A stretch of 64,000 nucleotides of DNA from Kroppenstedtia sanguinis (GCF_050433445.1 NZ_JBNPXF010000014.1:22870-86869); one strand, 5' to 3'; shown: positions 7,774-16,788, counted from the first letter of the stretch. Notes: a model not told the origin generated them from the sequence alone. Program-made: numbers and translations.

Positions 7774-9849
7774 TCAATTTTTCTCCTCTTGGTAATCACA
7801 GTGAGTACATTGGATCATAGTTCCCTTTTTCCTCTTCTTCTCCACCATCAAATGGCTACAACGAGGGCAGGGTCGAGGATTCGGTTTGTCCCAAGAGACA
7901 AACTCGCACTCCGGATAGCGGCTACACCCATAAAAAGTGCGTTGTCTTTTACTTTTTCTTTCCACGATCTCCCCTTCTTTGCAGCGGGGACAGGTAACAC
8001 CTGTGGACTTCAGGATCGGTTTTGCATTACGGCAATCCGGAAACCCTGAACAGGCTAGGAATTTTCCGTAACGACCAAATTTGTAAACCATCGGGCTTCC
8101 GCATTTTTCACAGACTTCATCGGAAACCTCGTCTTGAATCTCTACTTCCTTCATCTCTTCCTCTGCCACTTCCAACCGCTTTGCAAACTTTTCATAGAAT
8201 CGTTCTAAAATCTGGACCCAATCCACCTTGCCCTCTTCGACGTAGTCCAGGCTTTCCTCCATGCTGACGGTAAATTCCACATCCAGAATCTCAGGGAAGA
8301 ACTCCTCCATCAGGGAGATGACAATCTCCCCCAATTCCGACGGGACAAAACGCCGTTCTTCCAGCATCACGTAGCCCCGCTTCTGAATCGTACTCAGCGT
8401 GGGAGCATAGGTGCTGGGGCGCCCGATTCCCTTTTCCTCCAGGGTTTTTACCAAACGAGCTTCGGTATAGCGGGGCGGAGGTTGGGTGAAATGCTGTTGC
8501 GGGCGGATGGATTTTCTTTTCAGTAGCTGCCCTTTCTCCAGCGCAGGCAAGAATTTGTTTTCTTCCTTGGTTCCATCATCATTGCCCTCGGTATACACCT
8601 TCATAAACCCAGGAAACTTGATTTTGGATCCCGTCGCCCGAAACAGCGCCTCCCCCACCTGAATGTCGGCAGAGATCTGGTCCAGAACCGCAGGGGACAT
8701 CTGACTAGCGAGAAACCGTTCCCAGATCAATTTGTATAGTCGATACTGATCCCGGGATAGGTGAGGTTTCATCTCAGCAGGTGTCCGCAAAACCGATGTG
8801 GGACGAATCCCTTCATGAGCATCCTGAGCCCCGGCCTGCTTTTTATGGGTCCGGGGGCGAGCCGGAAGGTAAGAGTCCCCATACTTTCCCTGGATGTATT
8901 CCCGGGCTTCCTGGCGAGCGGTTTCTGAGATCCGGGTGGAATCTGTCCGCATATAGGTGATCAGACCGACGGAGCCCTCCTTTTTTCCTAGATTCACCCC
9001 TTCATAGAGCTGCTGGGCAATCGTCATCGTTTTCGCTGCACGAAAGTTGAGCTTGCGGGCCGCTTCCTGTTGCAACGAGCTCGTGATGAAAGGCGGGGCG
9101 GGGTTGCGCCGCCGCTCACTCTGTTTCACTTCCTCCACAGTAAACCGTTTACCCTTGATCGCTTCCAGCAGCTCTTGAACCTCTGCCTCATTTTTCAGTT
9201 CTTTCTTCTTCTTTCCGTATCCGTGAAACTTCGCTTCCAAAGTCTCCCCCTTCGCGTCCAGAACCGCTGTCACCGTCCAGTATTCTTCCGGTTGGAAATT
9301 ACGGATCTCCTTTTCCCGGTCGATGATGAACTTGACGGCTACCGATTGGACCCGTCCCGCGGAGAGTCCCTTTCTCACTTTCTTCCACAGTACTGGGCTG
9401 ATCCCGTATCCCACCAGACGATCCAAAATTCTGCGCGCTTGTTGCGCCTGAACTAAGTCCAGGTCAATCTTGCGCGGATGCTTGAAGGCATCTTTGACCG
9501 CCTGTTTGGTGATCTCGTTAAACACCACCCGGCACTCTTCATCCACCTCCATATTGAGGCTGTGAGCCAGATGGTAGGCGATGGCTTCCCCTTCCCGATC
9601 CGGGTCAGCCGCCAGATAGACACGCTTCACCTTTTTTTTGGCGTCTCTCAGTTCCTTGAGGACATCCCCTTTCCCCCGGATCGTGATATATTTTGGTTGG
9701 AATCCGTTTTCAGTGTCCACGCCCAGTTGACTTTTGGGCAAATCCCGCACGTGACCCATCGAGGCTTTGACGATATATTTTCTCCCCAAATACTTACTGA
9801 TGGTTTTCGCTTTGGCGGGCGATTCGACAATGACCAAAGAATCGGCCAT
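7774..9849 (-). CDS. topA: DNA topoisomerase I
   Basis: Type IA topoisomerase that relaxes negative supercoils. The 691-residue protein has the Toprim domain (LVIVESPAKAKTISKYLG at the start, AADPDREGEAIAYH), the active-site tyrosine in GLITYMRTDSTRIS, and IGRPSTYAPTLSTIQKRGYV. The C-terminus carries three Cys4 zinc ribbons (CEKCGSPM, CPRCKEGE, CPRCSHLM, each with a second Cys pair). Length and layout match the Bacillus enzyme. Upstream, 292 bp hold its control region and the terminator of the next gene. Confidence 0.97.
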   Translation of the reverse strand: MADSLVIVESPAKAKTISKYLGRKYIVKASMGHVRDLPKSQLGVDTENGFQPKYITIRGKGDVLKELRDAKKKVKRVYLAADPDREGEAIAYHLAHSLNMEVDEECRVVFNEITKQAVKDAFKHPRKIDLDLVQAQQARRILDRLVGYGISPVLWKKVRKGLSAGRVQSVAVKFIIDREKEIRNFQPEEYWTVTAVLDAKGETLEAKFHGYGKKKKELKNEAEVQELLEAIKGKRFTVEEVKQSERRRNPAPPFITSSLQQEAARKLNFRAAKTMTIAQQLYEGVNLGKKEGSVGLITYMRTDSTRISETARQEAREYIQGKYGDSYLPARPRTHKKQAGAQDAHEGIRPTSVLRTPAEMKPHLSRDQYRLYKLIWERFLASQMSPAVLDQISADIQVGEALFRATGSKIKFPGFMKVYTEGNDDGTKEENKFLPALEKGQLLKRKSIRPQQHFTQPPPRYTEARLVKTLEEKGIGRPSTYAPTLSTIQKRGYVMLEERRFVPSELGEIVISLMEEFFPEILDVEFTVSMEESLDYVEEGKVDWVQILERFYEKFAKRLEVAEEEMKEVEIQDEVSDEVCEKCGSPMVYKFGRYGKFLACSGFPDCRNAKPILKSTGVTCPRCKEGEIVERKSKRQRTFYGCSRYPECEFVSWDKPNPRPCPRCSHLMVEKKRKKGTMIQCTHCDYQEEKN

Positions 9850-10067
9850 GCCTCGACCCCCTCTCTAAAAAATAAACCGTAATACTGATCATCATTCTAA
9901 TGTCAATCTTTACCCAATTCGCCACAGGGTATAAACCCCAGAGGTAAAGCTGACGGATCTGGAGTGGATCGGTTCCTGTCGCTCTTGTACCATATCAAAT
10001 GGAGAAGCCCCTGAGCAATGAGGTGATTTGAAGTCTATCCATTTTCAGGGTTCTCTTGCATAAGGAA

Positions 10068-10100
10068 AAAGCCTGCTTCCCGTTACGGGAACAGGCTTTA
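10068..10100 (-). terminator. Intrinsic terminator after the MFS gene
   Basis: Near-perfect palindrome AAAGCCTG...CAGGCTTT with a CGGGAA/TTCCCG inner stem, 41 bp past the MFS stop. It separates MFS transcription from topA. Confidence 0.8.
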
Positions 10101-10141
10101 TGAATGATTCGTTTCCTCACTATCAAAATCCTGCCGGCTAC

Positions 10142-11467
10142 CTAGGATGACACCCCCTCTTCCAGGGAGCCGCTCCCTTGTGCCCTCGACAAACGGCGAT
10201 ACTCAGGCGCCCGATTCAACCGACGGAACAGGAGCTGATACACCCCCGCACTGACGAAAGCACAGATCCCTAACAAGAAGAAAGTCCATCCATATCCGAC
10301 CCAAGCCGTGGCTGGAATGGCCACAGGAGCGATCGCCCGGCCGATCGAAAAGCGCAGGCTGGCAGCGGCAAAATATTGTCCCCGCATATTCTGCGGAGCC
10401 AACTTGGAGACAAATCCTTCCTGGATTCCGACCACAGCCAATTCCCCTGCCGTCAGGAAAATCATCCCTGCCACCGCCACCCAGAGGGCTGTGGAACTTC
10501 CAAATACCCACATCGACACTCCGTACAAGAGAGAAGAGAGGATAAAAACACGCCCTTCCGGAAACCGGTTCACCCAACGGGTCACGATGACAGTCAACAG
10601 AGCCACCAAGAACCCGTTTAAAGCCAACAGCCAACCGAAAAACTCCGCCCCTCCCGTCTGAATCGACCGATTCCCGAAAGAAAACAGTGTCTGTTGCGAG
10701 ATCGCCTCCTTGACGTAAACCGCTACAGTCAGGTCCAATTGCATAAAGGTCTGGGCTACCAGAATTCCCGCCACGATAAACAACATAAAGTTGCGGTCAG
10801 ACAGAATCACCCGATAATCCTGCAACTGAACCCACAAAAAGCGGTACCAAGGCAACTTTTTCCCTTCTGGAAATCCGGATGTCTCTCCCTTTTGGGGCAC
10901 CGTCTCCCGAATCCAATAGCTAATCGCTACAGCCACAAGTAGACTGATCAGCGCGGCGACCACAAGCAAGGCAAATCGGTACTTGAAGAAGAAGATTCCA
11001 CCTAGAATCGGACCGACCACCACTGCGATATTGACCGTGGTGTAAAATACCGCAAACACTTCATTCCGGTGTTTCGGTTTCACCAGATCCGCCACCATCG
11101 CGTGGCTGGCAGGCAAGTACAGAGAATTGGAAATGCCTAGGGCACTGAAACAGATGAAGGTCAGCATCGGGGAATGGTACCAAGGAGAGTTGGCCAAAGC
11201 AAAAAAGACAAAAGCAATCCCATCCACCACTGACGCGATCAACATCATCCGCTTGCGGCCGAACCGGTCGGCGCAATAACCCCCGATTACGTTGGCCAAT
11301 ACCCCGATCACCTGGGATACAATCAACAGCGCACCGGCGGTTCCTTTGCCAAAGGACTCGGCAAAATAGATCGCCATGAAAGGAAAGAACATCCAGAACA
11401 GGATGTTGACCATCCCTTCACCCAACAGTCGGATTTTCAAATTCAAATCCCACTCTTTCCAACGCAT
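10142..11467 (-). CDS. MFS transporter (multidrug-efflux type)
   Basis: A 12-helix major facilitator, probably a drug-proton antiporter in the membrane. The family loop motif after helix 2 is present as GYCADRFGRKRMM, and helix 5 has VGPILGG, typical of exporters. Substrate cannot be told from sequence. The open frame extends to 11680, but that part crosses a terminator; the ATG at 11467 (MRWKEWDLN) follows GGAGGGGAAACC and gives the normal 441 residues. A promoter, a 64-codon small ORF and an intrinsic terminator lie upstream in the same direction, so expression may be controlled by ribosome-dependent attenuation. Confidence 0.85.
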   Translation of the reverse strand: MRWKEWDLNLKIRLLGEGMVNILFWMFFPFMAIYFAESFGKGTAGALLIVSQVIGVLANVIGGYCADRFGRKRMMLIASVVDGIAFVFFALANSPWYHSPMLTFICFSALGISNSLYLPASHAMVADLVKPKHRNEVFAVFYTTVNIAVVVGPILGGIFFFKYRFALLVVAALISLLVAVAISYWIRETVPQKGETSGFPEGKKLPWYRFLWVQLQDYRVILSDRNFMLFIVAGILVAQTFMQLDLTVAVYVKEAISQQTLFSFGNRSIQTGGAEFFGWLLALNGFLVALLTVIVTRWVNRFPEGRVFILSSLLYGVSMWVFGSSTALWVAVAGMIFLTAGELAVVGIQEGFVSKLAPQNMRGQYFAAASLRFSIGRAIAPVAIPATAWVGYGWTFFLLGICAFVSAGVYQLLFRRLNRAPEYRRLSRAQGSGSLEEGVSS

Positions 11468-11502
11468 CGGTTTCCCCTCCATTCCTCTGTTTTTTTCGGA
11501 CA

Positions 11503-11543
11503 CAAAAAAGAACCATGAGCAAGGGTTCCTTTGCCCATGGTTC
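11503..11543 (-). terminator. Terminator/attenuator in the MFS leader
   Basis: Minus-strand hairpin GAACCATGGGCAA/TTGCTCATGGTTC followed by six T. It lies 18 bp after the small ORF stop and 36 bp before the MFS start, so it can either end the small-gene transcript or act as an attenuator for the transporter. Confidence 0.8.
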
Positions 11544-11561
11544 CCGGGTCCCGAATGCGTT

Positions 11562-11756
11562 CTATGCCTGCCCCGCCCAGGGAGCCAGAACAGAATGGAC
11601 CGCGCAGGAGATGGAAAGGAATCCCTTGCGTAGACGAATGAATTTACTTGTTTTTCCAAGCAAAGATAAACGGATCCCATGAAGTACCGCTACAAGGCAC
11701 AACTGCGGCGAGATCCGATTCATCGTACTTGCAGTGATAGAGAGTTGACTACACAT
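11562..11756 (-). CDS. Small leader ORF upstream of MFS transporter (64 aa)
   Basis: No recognised homology. A 64-codon frame begins ATG at 11756, 9 nt after a near-perfect Shine-Dalgarno (AAGGAGGTGG), and starts MCSQLSITASTMNR. The peptide is basic, with many Ser, Leu and Ile. Its position between a good promoter and an attenuator-like terminator ahead of an efflux-type transporter fits a regulatory leader peptide like those of antibiotic-induced pumps. It could equally be a free-standing small protein. The strong ribosome site is the best evidence that it is translated. Confidence 0.5.
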   Translation of the reverse strand: MCSQLSITASTMNRISPQLCLVAVLHGIRLSLLGKTSKFIRLRKGFLSISCAVHSVLAPWAGQA

Positions 11757-11797
11757 GGACCTTTCCACCTCCTTCTTCCGAAAAATTGATATCCCTC

Positions 11798-11826
11798 ATT
11801 CTATCCCATCTCCCAAAACAAAGCAA
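11798..11826 (-). promoter_or_regulatory. Promoter of the leader ORF and MFS gene
   Basis: Minus-strand TTGCTT (11821-11826), a 17-bp spacer, then TAGAAT (11798-11803). Start would be near 11791, giving a leader of about 320 nt before the MFS start codon. Confidence 0.65.
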
Positions 11827-11942
11827 CGGTTTTTGGAAATGCGAAACCTCAGCTGCCCCTCTCCGCAACACCATAACGGGAACGGAGTTTACCTAGCGGG
11901 AGGTGTGTAGCCACTCCTTCACTTCCAGCTAAGCATCCCATT

Positions 11943-11968
11943 AAAAAAGGGAGGGATTCCCCCTCCCC
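11943..11968 (-). terminator. Intrinsic terminator after the basic 93-aa gene
   Basis: Minus-strand hairpin GGGGAGGG/CCCTCCC with a run of six T, directly after the stop of the gene at 11979-12260. Confidence 0.8.
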
Positions 11969-11978
11969 GATCGATCTG

Positions 11979-12260
11979 TTACCGCGATCGCGATTTTTTG
12001 CGACGGAAATCACCGATAAAAGTGACAAACTCTCCCCGCCGCAGATGGATAGTTCCCCGATTGAAAGCGCGGAAGGAGTTGAAAACAATCGCCGTGCGTC
12101 TCTTGCAGGTTACCCGGACAAAATCCCCGGGACGCAATGCCATCTTTGCCACCCGCACACGGGAAAAATGACACGCCAATCTGACCACCTCAAGCGGACG
12201 AACAGCGAATCGTTTCTTTTTCCGCTGATGCTCTAGGATTACTTGACTGGATCCAGCCAT
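11979..12260 (-). CDS. Hypothetical small, very basic protein
   Basis: Not recognised. The 93-residue product is strongly basic from end to end (EHQRKKKRFAVRP, FRRKKSRSR at the C-terminus), with a middle region (MALRPGDFVRVTCKRR) that looks like a small beta-barrel (SH3- or KOW-like) nucleic-acid-binding fold. ATG follows AAAGGAGTGATC, and an intrinsic terminator lies right after the stop, so it is a convincing single-gene unit. Binding to RNA or DNA is inference from charge only. A MITE-like element lies 38 bp upstream and may have changed its promoter. Confidence 0.65.
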   Translation of the reverse strand: MAGSSQVILEHQRKKKRFAVRPLEVVRLACHFSRVRVAKMALRPGDFVRVTCKRRTAIVFNSFRAFNRGTIHLRRGEFVTFIGDFRRKKSRSR

Positions 12261-12298
12261 AATCGAGGGATCACTCCTTTGCCCGTTTCTATTTTTAT

Positions 12299-12501
12299 CA
12301 GGGCTGTTGATTAATCAGGAAATGGGTGGTGGAACCAAAACTGACCTTTCGCTCTTTCCCTTGCCTCCATCGTAAAATATGGCTTGAGGGGACGGGGAGG
12401 GTGGGAGGGCTACGATCTCTTGCAAAGAGCGCAAAGGCGAATCAAAGTCCAACCATCCCGACCTTAGTTCCTGCCTAAAATATGACTAATCAACACGCCT
12501 G
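12299..12501. mobile_element. MITE-like element, subfamily A, copy 1 (203 bp)
   Basis: The left end CAGGGCTGTTGATTAATCAG and the right end (reverse complement CAGGCGTGTTGATTAGTCAT) form imperfect terminal inverted repeats of about 25 bp. Flanks TATTTTTAT and TATTTCTAT match at 8 of 9 bases and look like a 9-bp target duplication. No coding capacity. The same length and ends recur at 41563-41765. The parent transposase is not in this window. Confidence 0.8.
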
Positions 12502-12599
12502 TATTTCTATATGTAAAAGAAGTATGGTTGGAAATGAGCAGATGCCATGGAAACAAAAAAATAAGCACCTTCAACGGAAGATGCCAAATTGGGAAACTC

Positions 12600-13700
12600 T
12601 CACTTTTTCATGAACTGAGCTCCAGGCAACTGTCGGACCCACCCTTTCACCTGTAGCTGAAGGAGTTGCCGGTGTAATTCTCCGAGGGACATGTCTGTGC
12701 GATCCGCTAAGGAATCCACCGTCAAGGGATGCTCCCCCAGCAGCTCCAAGAGAACCTGCTCCTGCGGCTCCAGATCAGCTTCGGGGAGAGATTCCTTTTG
12801 CGAAGGAGTTTCCGGCTGGGGAACGAAAGTCAGCTCCGTCCACAGATCCTCTGCATCGATCACACATTTAGCTCCCTCCCGGATCAGACGGTTGGTACCC
12901 TGACTCCAGGTTGAGGTGACAGGTCCAGGCACGGCAAAAACCTCCCGTCCTTGCTCCAAACTGTGATGTGCCGTGATCAGAGACCCACTCTTCTCCGCCG
13001 CCTCCACCACCAACGTCCCCCAGCTCAACCCACTGATGATCCGGTTTCGCTGGGGAAACAACCCGGGGTGAGGCTCCATTCCTGGAGGTGCCTCAGAAAT
13101 CACTGCTCCCTTCCTCACCACCTCTTTGTAAAGATCCCGGTGATGGCGCGGGTAAACCACGTCCACACCACAACCCAGCACGGCTACCGTCCTTCCTCCA
13201 ACTTCCAAAGCAGCCCGATGGGCCTCTCCATCCACCCCGGCAGCCAGACCACTCACCACCGTCCAACCCCGCTTGGCGATATCCCCTGCAAATTGTCGCG
13301 TCACCTGTTTTCCGTAAGAGGTCGTTTTGCGAGTCCCCACCACCGCCAGACCGGGACCCTGAAGGTAAGAGACATCCCCTCGCACATACAATACCCAGGG
13401 CGGCTGAGACAATTGTCCCAACAGCGGCGGATAGTCATCATCCAGTAGGGTGACCGCCTGAATTTCCCGCTTTGCCAACTCCTCTGCCACCTGTTCCACC
13501 CAACGGGGAGTCCATTTTTTCTGAATGCGGTGGATCGTGGCAGAAGGGATACCCGCTTCCCGCCACATGTGCATCTCTTCCTCCTCCGCTGGTCGACCCG
13601 GATCCCAGCCTGCCTGTCGTAATTTGTTCAGTGTCCCCCATCCGACACCCCGGATCTGGTGCATCGCCACCAGTCCCTCCCGCTCCTCCCAAGCCTTCAC
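12600..13700 (-). CDS. dprA: DNA processing protein DprA
   Basis: Loads RecA on incoming single-stranded DNA during natural transformation. The 366-residue protein has an N-terminal SAM-like region, the extended Rossmann core (AVVGTRKTTSYGKQVT, VVSGLAAGVDGEAHRAAL, TVAVLGCGVDVVYPRHH, FPQRNRIISGLSWGTLVVEA, SGSLITAHHSLEQGREVFAVPG) and a C-terminal winged helix. Start is GTG at 13700 after GGAAGGAGAGG. It follows sucD as in Bacillus but is separated from it by a terminator. Confidence 0.96.
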   Translation of the reverse strand: MKAWEEREGLVAMHQIRGVGWGTLNKLRQAGWDPGRPAEEEEMHMWREAGIPSATIHRIQKKWTPRWVEQVAEELAKREIQAVTLLDDDYPPLLGQLSQPPWVLYVRGDVSYLQGPGLAVVGTRKTTSYGKQVTRQFAGDIAKRGWTVVSGLAAGVDGEAHRAALEVGGRTVAVLGCGVDVVYPRHHRDLYKEVVRKGAVISEAPPGMEPHPGLFPQRNRIISGLSWGTLVVEAAEKSGSLITAHHSLEQGREVFAVPGPVTSTWSQGTNRLIREGAKCVIDAEDLWTELTFVPQPETPSQKESLPEADLEPQEQVLLELLGEHPLTVDSLADRTDMSLGELHRQLLQLQVKGWVRQLPGAQFMKK

Positions 13701-13725
13701 CCCATCCTCTCCTTCCTAAGTAAAT

Positions 13726-13756
13726 AAAAAAGGGATCCCCCTAGGAGATCCCTTTA
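13726..13756 (-). terminator. Intrinsic terminator after sucD
   Basis: Minus-strand hairpin AAGGGATC/GATCCCTT with six T, between sucD and dprA. Confidence 0.85.
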
Positions 13757-13771
13757 GCAAAAGCTCTGATG

Positions 13772-14704
13772 TTATTTCGCCGTGGTGCACTCTTCCAGCA
13801 AGCCTTTCTCTTTCAGGACCCGAACCAGGGTTTCGCCAATATCCGCCGGGGTCGGAGCGACTGCCACCCCACAGGCTTCCAGCTTGGCCACCTTTTCCTT
13901 CGCTGTTCCTTTGCCGCCGGAAATGATGGCACCGGCGTGACCCATCCGCTTGCCCGGAGGGGCAGTCTGACCACCGATGAAACCGACCACCGGTTTGGTC
14001 ATGTGAGCTTGAATCCAGTTCGCTGCCTCTTCCTCAGCAGTCCCACCGATTTCTCCAATCATGATGACCGCTGAAGTGTCCGGATCTTGCTGGAACCGTT
14101 CCAACACATCAATAAAGTTGGTTCCGTTGACCGGATCTCCCCCGATCCCCACAGCGGTAGATTGACCGATTCCCCGCTGGGTCAGCTGATGAACCGCTTC
14201 ATAGGTCAGAGTGCCGGAGCGAGAGACGACACCCACTCGTCCCGGAGTATGAATATAGCCCGGCATGATACCGATCTTACTTTCCCCTGGAGTGATCACT
14301 CCGGGACAGTTCGGGCCGATCAAGCGTGTCCGCTTTCCTTCCATATAACGGTTCACTTTCACCATATCGATCACCGGAATGCCTTCGGTAATACAGATCA
14401 CCAGATCCAGGTCTGCATCTACCGCTTCCATGATCGCATCCGCCGCAAATGCCGGGGGAACATAGATCACTGACGCATTGGCTCCGGTCTTCTCCTTCGC
14501 TTCCACCACCGTATCAAATACCGGAACGGATTTGACCTCGCCATCTTCCAGGGTGATCTCCACCTGGGTGCCACCCTTGCCTGGCACAGCGCCGGCGACC
14601 ATTTGTGTGCCGTATTCCAGCCCGCCTTGGGTGTGGAACAGACCGGTTTTTCCGGTAATCCCCTGCGTGATCACTTTCGTATCTTTGTTGATGAAAATGC
14701 TCAA
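13772..14704 (-). CDS. sucD: Succinyl-CoA synthetase, alpha subunit
   Basis: With SucC interconverts succinyl-CoA and succinate with substrate-level phosphorylation in the TCA cycle. The 310-residue protein has the CoA-binding start (NKDTKVITQGITGKTGLFHT), the GPNCPGVITPGESKIGIMPG signature and the phosphorylated histidine in GHAGAIISGGKGTA. It lies 43 bp after sucC on the same strand; the two form an operon closed by a terminator. Confidence 0.97.
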   Translation of the reverse strand: MSIFINKDTKVITQGITGKTGLFHTQGGLEYGTQMVAGAVPGKGGTQVEITLEDGEVKSVPVFDTVVEAKEKTGANASVIYVPPAFAADAIMEAVDADLDLVICITEGIPVIDMVKVNRYMEGKRTRLIGPNCPGVITPGESKIGIMPGYIHTPGRVGVVSRSGTLTYEAVHQLTQRGIGQSTAVGIGGDPVNGTNFIDVLERFQQDPDTSAVIMIGEIGGTAEEEAANWIQAHMTKPVVGFIGGQTAPPGKRMGHAGAIISGGKGTAKEKVAKLEACGVAVAPTPADIGETLVRVLKEKGLLEECTTAK

Positions 14705-14747
14705 GTTGGAACCCGCCTTTCCTTTCCAGATGTGATGAACTTATCCT

Positions 14748-15908
14748 TTACTTCACCAGGGAGACGATTTTTTCCGCAGCATCGGCCATGGAATCGGCTG
14801 CTGTGATCTTGAGACCCGATTCATTCAAAATCTTTTTGCCGAGCTCCACATTGGTCCCTTCCAGCCGTACCACCAGCGGACGGTCCAAACCGATCTCTTT
14901 GGCCGCTTCCACGACCCCTTCAGCGATCACGTCACACTTCATGATCCCGCCGAAAATGTTGACCAAGATGCCTTGAACCTGGGGATCTTCCAGGATAATT
15001 TTGAAGGCAGCCGTCACTTTTTCCGTGGTGGCCCCGCCTCCCACATCCAGAAAGTTGGCCGGTTCCCCACCGTAATGCTTGATGATGTCCATGGTAGCCA
15101 TAGCCAACCCCGCTCCGTTCACCATGCAACCGATGTTTCCATCGAGGGCGATATAAGTCAGATCGAACTTGGAGGCTTCAATCTCTTTGGAATCCTCTTC
15201 GGAGAAGTCCCGCAGTTCCATCACCTCAGGATGGCGGTAAAGAGCATTGGAATCAAAGTTCAGTTTGGCATCCAGCGCCATCACCTGGCCGTCCGTCGTT
15301 GTGATCAGCGGGTTGATTTCCGCCAGAGAACCGTCCTTCTCCACAAAGGCCTGGTACAGACCAGTCATGAATTTAACGGCTTTATTGACCAGTTTTTTCG
15401 GAATCCCGATCGCAAAAGCCAGTTGCCGCGCCTGGAAGGGCTGAAGACCCACTGCTGGGTCGACGACTACTTTCACAATTTTTTCCGGGGTTTGGGCAGC
15501 CACCTCTTCAATCTCGGTGCCCCCCTCTGACGAAGCCATCATCGTCACCCGGTCCGTGGAACGGTCGATCACCACACCCACGTAATACTCCTTCTCGATC
15601 TTGCAGCCTTCCTCGATCAAGAGGCGTTTCACTTCTTTTCCTTCCGGTCCGGTCTGATGGGTGACTAGCGTTTTGCCCAGAAGCTCGTCAGCGTATTGTT
15701 TCACCTCATCCAAGCTTTTGGCCAACTTCACTCCGCCGGCTTTTCCCCGGCCCCCTGCGTGGATCTGAGCTTTAACCACCCACAGATCCCCACCTAATTC
15801 CTTGGCGGCATCCACCGCCTCCTCCGGGGTAAAAGCCACGTGGCCGCGGGGAACGACCACCCCGTACTGCTTCAGAATTTCTTTTCCCTGATACTCATGT
15901 ACGTTCAT
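14748..15908 (-). CDS. sucC: Succinyl-CoA synthetase, beta subunit
   Basis: ATP-grasp subunit of succinyl-CoA synthetase. The 386-residue protein begins MNVHEYQGKEILKQYGV and contains KAQIHAGGRGKAGGVKLA, LDGNIGCMVNGAGLAMATMD and DVGGGATTEKV, all standard family motifs. First gene of the sucCD pair. The 281 bp upstream carry its control region and the terminator of a small membrane protein gene. Confidence 0.97.
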   Translation of the reverse strand: MNVHEYQGKEILKQYGVVVPRGHVAFTPEEAVDAAKELGGDLWVVKAQIHAGGRGKAGGVKLAKSLDEVKQYADELLGKTLVTHQTGPEGKEVKRLLIEEGCKIEKEYYVGVVIDRSTDRVTMMASSEGGTEIEEVAAQTPEKIVKVVVDPAVGLQPFQARQLAFAIGIPKKLVNKAVKFMTGLYQAFVEKDGSLAEINPLITTTDGQVMALDAKLNFDSNALYRHPEVMELRDFSEEDSKEIEASKFDLTYIALDGNIGCMVNGAGLAMATMDIIKHYGGEPANFLDVGGGATTEKVTAAFKIILEDPQVQGILVNIFGGIMKCDVIAEGVVEAAKEIGLDRPLVVRLEGTNVELGKKILNESGLKITAADSMADAAEKIVSLVK

Positions 15909-16152
15909 GTCCCATCCCCCTATCCGTGAAAAATGATGGATACACAGCCTGTCCGGCCGAGAACCGATCCGGCTGCAGCTGGTTTGCCCGTGCTCTTATG
16001 TAGGGGAAAACCAATTCAACCCCCTGAAAGTATAGCGCAAGCATGAACCTATTGCCAACTGACGGGGTTTCGCCTTCCATATCACTTCCTGAGATGGAAT
16101 TTTCTCTGTAAAAACTGACGATAATCCCATCTGGCTTCGGAATCCAGGCATC

Positions 16153-16178
16153 AAAAACGAGGGCTGTCACCAGCCCTC
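16153..16178 (-). terminator. Intrinsic terminator after the 46-aa gene
   Basis: Minus-strand perfect 8-bp stem GAGGGCTG/CAGCCCTC, 4-nt loop, then GTTTTTG. It lies 11 bp past the small ORF stop. Confidence 0.75.
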
Positions 16179-16189
16179 CCCGCTACAGA

Positions 16190-16330
16190 TTACTTCAACA
16201 CCTCGGCCAGAATCCCACCGATCAGAGCAATTCCCATGAATAGCCCGGTAAAGAGAGCCGTCCCCTTCACCATGTCGAGAAAATCGTTTTCTTCATGTTG
16301 TTGATCTTGGGAGTTCGTTTGGGAGCTCAT
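16190..16330 (-). CDS. Small single-span membrane protein (46 aa)
   Basis: Not recognised by family. The frame begins ATG at 16330 after GGAGGGTGGAAG and encodes a hydrophilic, Gln/Glu/Asp-rich N-terminal 20 residues (SQTNSQDQQHEENDFLDM) followed by one hydrophobic helix (TALFTGLFMGIALIGGILAE) to the C-terminus. A proper ribosome site, plausible topology and an intrinsic terminator after the stop support a real gene. It faces sucC in the same direction but is closed off by its own terminator. Confidence 0.65.
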   Translation of the reverse strand: MSSQTNSQDQQHEENDFLDMVKGTALFTGLFMGIALIGGILAEVLK

Positions 16331-16524
16331 CTTCCACCCTCCTGCATCCGGACCTGCCGGTAAATCATATCCAGGCCCTGTAATCCGCGGACGTCAAATA
16401 CCGTCCGGAAAAAACACAACGTTCACGTCAAGTATAGCATGCTTTTCTGATACGGAAAATACTTGTGACCCGGCGAAAAAAGGACATCCCCCCTGCTTCA
16501 TGAAAAAGACACATTTCTATCCGA

Positions 16525-16788
16525 TTACCTCTGGCTCTCATTCCTCTCCACCGCCAAGATTCCCTCCCAGCGTAATCTCCGGAAAGCTTTTCGTTTCCAA
16601 CAGAAGACCCGCACCTCTGTCTCCCCCAATTCCAAAATTCGGACCCGCCGTTGGGTCAAATGCCCCTTCCGATCCAGATAGATCAGATCTACGGTCTCCT
16701 TTTGCCGAACCGCCAGCTGCAATACCGTCTCCACCATCCTCATCACTTCCGAAACGTTTGTTCCCAGTGTATGCCTTTCGATCGCCAT
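16525..16788 (-). CDS. WYL-domain-like small protein
   Basis: The 87-residue product has a short N-terminal helix (LGTNVSEVMRMVETVLQLAVRQ) followed by a beta-rich module (VDLIYLDRKGHLTQRRVRILEL, VRVFCWKRKAFRRLRWEGILAVER) that resembles the core of WYL domains, which bind ligands or nucleic acids in bacterial regulators. There is no HTH domain, so it would be a free-standing WYL module of the kind seen in Bacillales. Start ATG at 16788 is chosen because of TAGGTG upstream; ATG 16791 or GTG 16797 are possible. Function unknown. Confidence 0.65.
   Translation of the reverse strand: MAIERHTLGTNVSEVMRMVETVLQLAVRQKETVDLIYLDRKGHLTQRRVRILELGETEVRVFCWKRKAFRRLRWEGILAVERNESQR

Noticed and set aside
16094..16116. 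Possible CodY box (AATTTTCTCTGTAAA) upstream of sucC
   Set aside because: Only about 9 of 15 positions match the CodY consensus, no better than chance in AT-rich DNA.
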